Positions 5,659 to 6,269 of a stretch of DNA of 6,269 bases are shown here, piece by piece. Where the stretch lies: the NCBI GenBank assembly GCA_016838795.1, contig JAEHKQ010000115.1, forward strand, positions 1 to 6,269, in the 5' to 3' direction. A model generated the notes under the pieces. The model was not told the DNA's origin. It did no database searches and saw only the letters and a program-made list of their open reading frames with translations. The translations under genes were made by a program, and so were the position numbers. Within the stretch, counting starts at the first letter, position 1, and each line of letters opens with the position of its first letter. Origin of the DNA: Nitrosopumilales archaeon (GTDB taxonomy: Archaea > Thermoproteota > Nitrososphaeria > Nitrososphaerales > Nitrosopumilaceae).

Positions 5659-6269
5659 TTGAAGTCAATTTTTGTAGTTGGAACTGCTGGTTCAGGGAAA
5701 TCTCTTCTTACTTCTAAAATTCATGAATACTATACCAGAAATGGGGCATTCTCAGCCATACTAAATTTAGATCCTGGCGTGGAATCATTGCCATACGGTT
5801 GTGATATTGATGTTAGAGATTATGTCGACATTGTTTCAATAATGAAACAATACGAGCTTGGTCCAAACGGAGCTCTAATAATGACAAATGATTTGGTCGC
5901 GTCAAAAATAGATTCCTTACAAGATGAAATAGACAAGGTTAATCCAGATTATTTGTTAATTGACACGCCTGGACAGATTGAATTGTTTGCATACAGAGCA
6001 AGTGGTCAGTTTCTTGTTCAAAATTTACGTCTTGATGATAAGATGAGTATCTTTCTATTTGATGGCGCTTTGATCACAAGTCCAATAAATTTTGTTTCAA
6101 TTGCATTATTAGCTACTTCAATAAAGTTACGACTTGGTTTGCCTGTAATTAACGTTCTAACAAAAACTGATCTAATTGGTGAAAAACTAAAAGACATTCT
6201 AAAGTGGTCTACCAATTTATCTACATTAGAAAATGCTATTTCTCAAGAGGCTGATGGTGAAACATATAC
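5659..6269 (+). CDS. GPN-loop GTPase (ATP/GTP-binding protein), 3' end beyond the window
   Basis: The first 203 residues of a GPN-loop GTPase, a SIMIBI-class dimeric GTPase found in archaea and eukaryotes. Eukaryotic members help assemble and import RNA polymerase II; the archaeal role is not settled. All family motifs are present: Walker A GTAGSGKS (8-15), NLDPG (36-40), the hallmark Gly-Pro-Asn loop in YELGPNG (65-71), the switch DTPGQIE (102-108) and the guanine-recognition motif as TKTD (168-171, Thr in place of the usual Asn). The family is about 250 residues long, so roughly 50 are missing. The start is the TTG at 5659, directly before KSIFVVGTAGSGK: the frame opens after a TAA at 5629 and holds no ATG or GTG before this codon. 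Confidence 0.93.
   Translation, partial: MKSIFVVGTAGSGKSLLTSKIHEYYTRNGAFSAILNLDPGVESLPYGCDIDVRDYVDIVSIMKQYELGPNGALIMTNDLVASKIDSLQDEIDKVNPDYLLIDTPGQIELFAYRASGQFLVQNLRLDDKMSIFLFDGALITSPINFVSIALLATSIKLRLGLPVINVLTKTDLIGEKLKDILKWSTNLSTLENAISQEADGETY

Noticed and set aside
5603..5668. Longer flippase-like start at ATG 5668 (22 extra residues)
   Set aside because: It would overlap the GTPase gene start, has no TATA box at the usual spacing, and family members typically begin at the first membrane helix.

Overview
The window looks like a piece of a low-GC archaeal genome, most likely a Nitrosopumilus-type ammonia-oxidising thaumarchaeon. The grounds are the AT-rich coding DNA (about one third G+C), TATA-like boxes centred about 25-28 bases before almost every chosen start codon with no Shine-Dalgarno sequences, TTG starts, and an archaeal GPN-loop GTPase. 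The lineage is inferred from gene character, not from a database search.

Layout. Positions 1-394 (minus) carry the 5' part of an iron-sulphur type APS/PAPS reductase gene (cysH), broken by a one-base deletion. It diverges from a plus-strand gene (483-1616) for a ThiI-like THUMP protein whose PP-loop has decayed. A GT-B glycosyltransferase (1648-2883, plus) follows. The stretch 2884-3056 has no convincing ORF but holds a GC-rich block of nested helices (about 2905-3026), a candidate structured RNA. Then come a small zinc-ribbon protein with a TTG start (3057-3347, plus) and a short gene (3357-3748, plus) carrying both an in-frame stop and a one-base frameshift. It meets, tail to tail, a short-chain dehydrogenase (3750-4550, minus), which lies downstream of a multi-pass flippase-like membrane protein (4586-5602, minus). 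Divergent from that is a GPN-loop GTPase (from 5659, plus) that runs off the window.

How the genes may work together. The glycosyltransferase, flippase-like protein and dehydrogenase could all serve envelope glycolipid or polyprenol-sugar metabolism, but they lie in different transcription units, so this is weak inference. The GTPase belongs to a family linked to RNA polymerase assembly in eukaryotes. The reductase belongs to sulphate assimilation, and the ThiI-like protein probably binds tRNA but seems to have lost the sulphur-transfer chemistry.

The points most worth a second look are the unassigned structured RNA, the decayed PP-loop protein, and the two independently broken genes, which may be real decay or base-calling errors.
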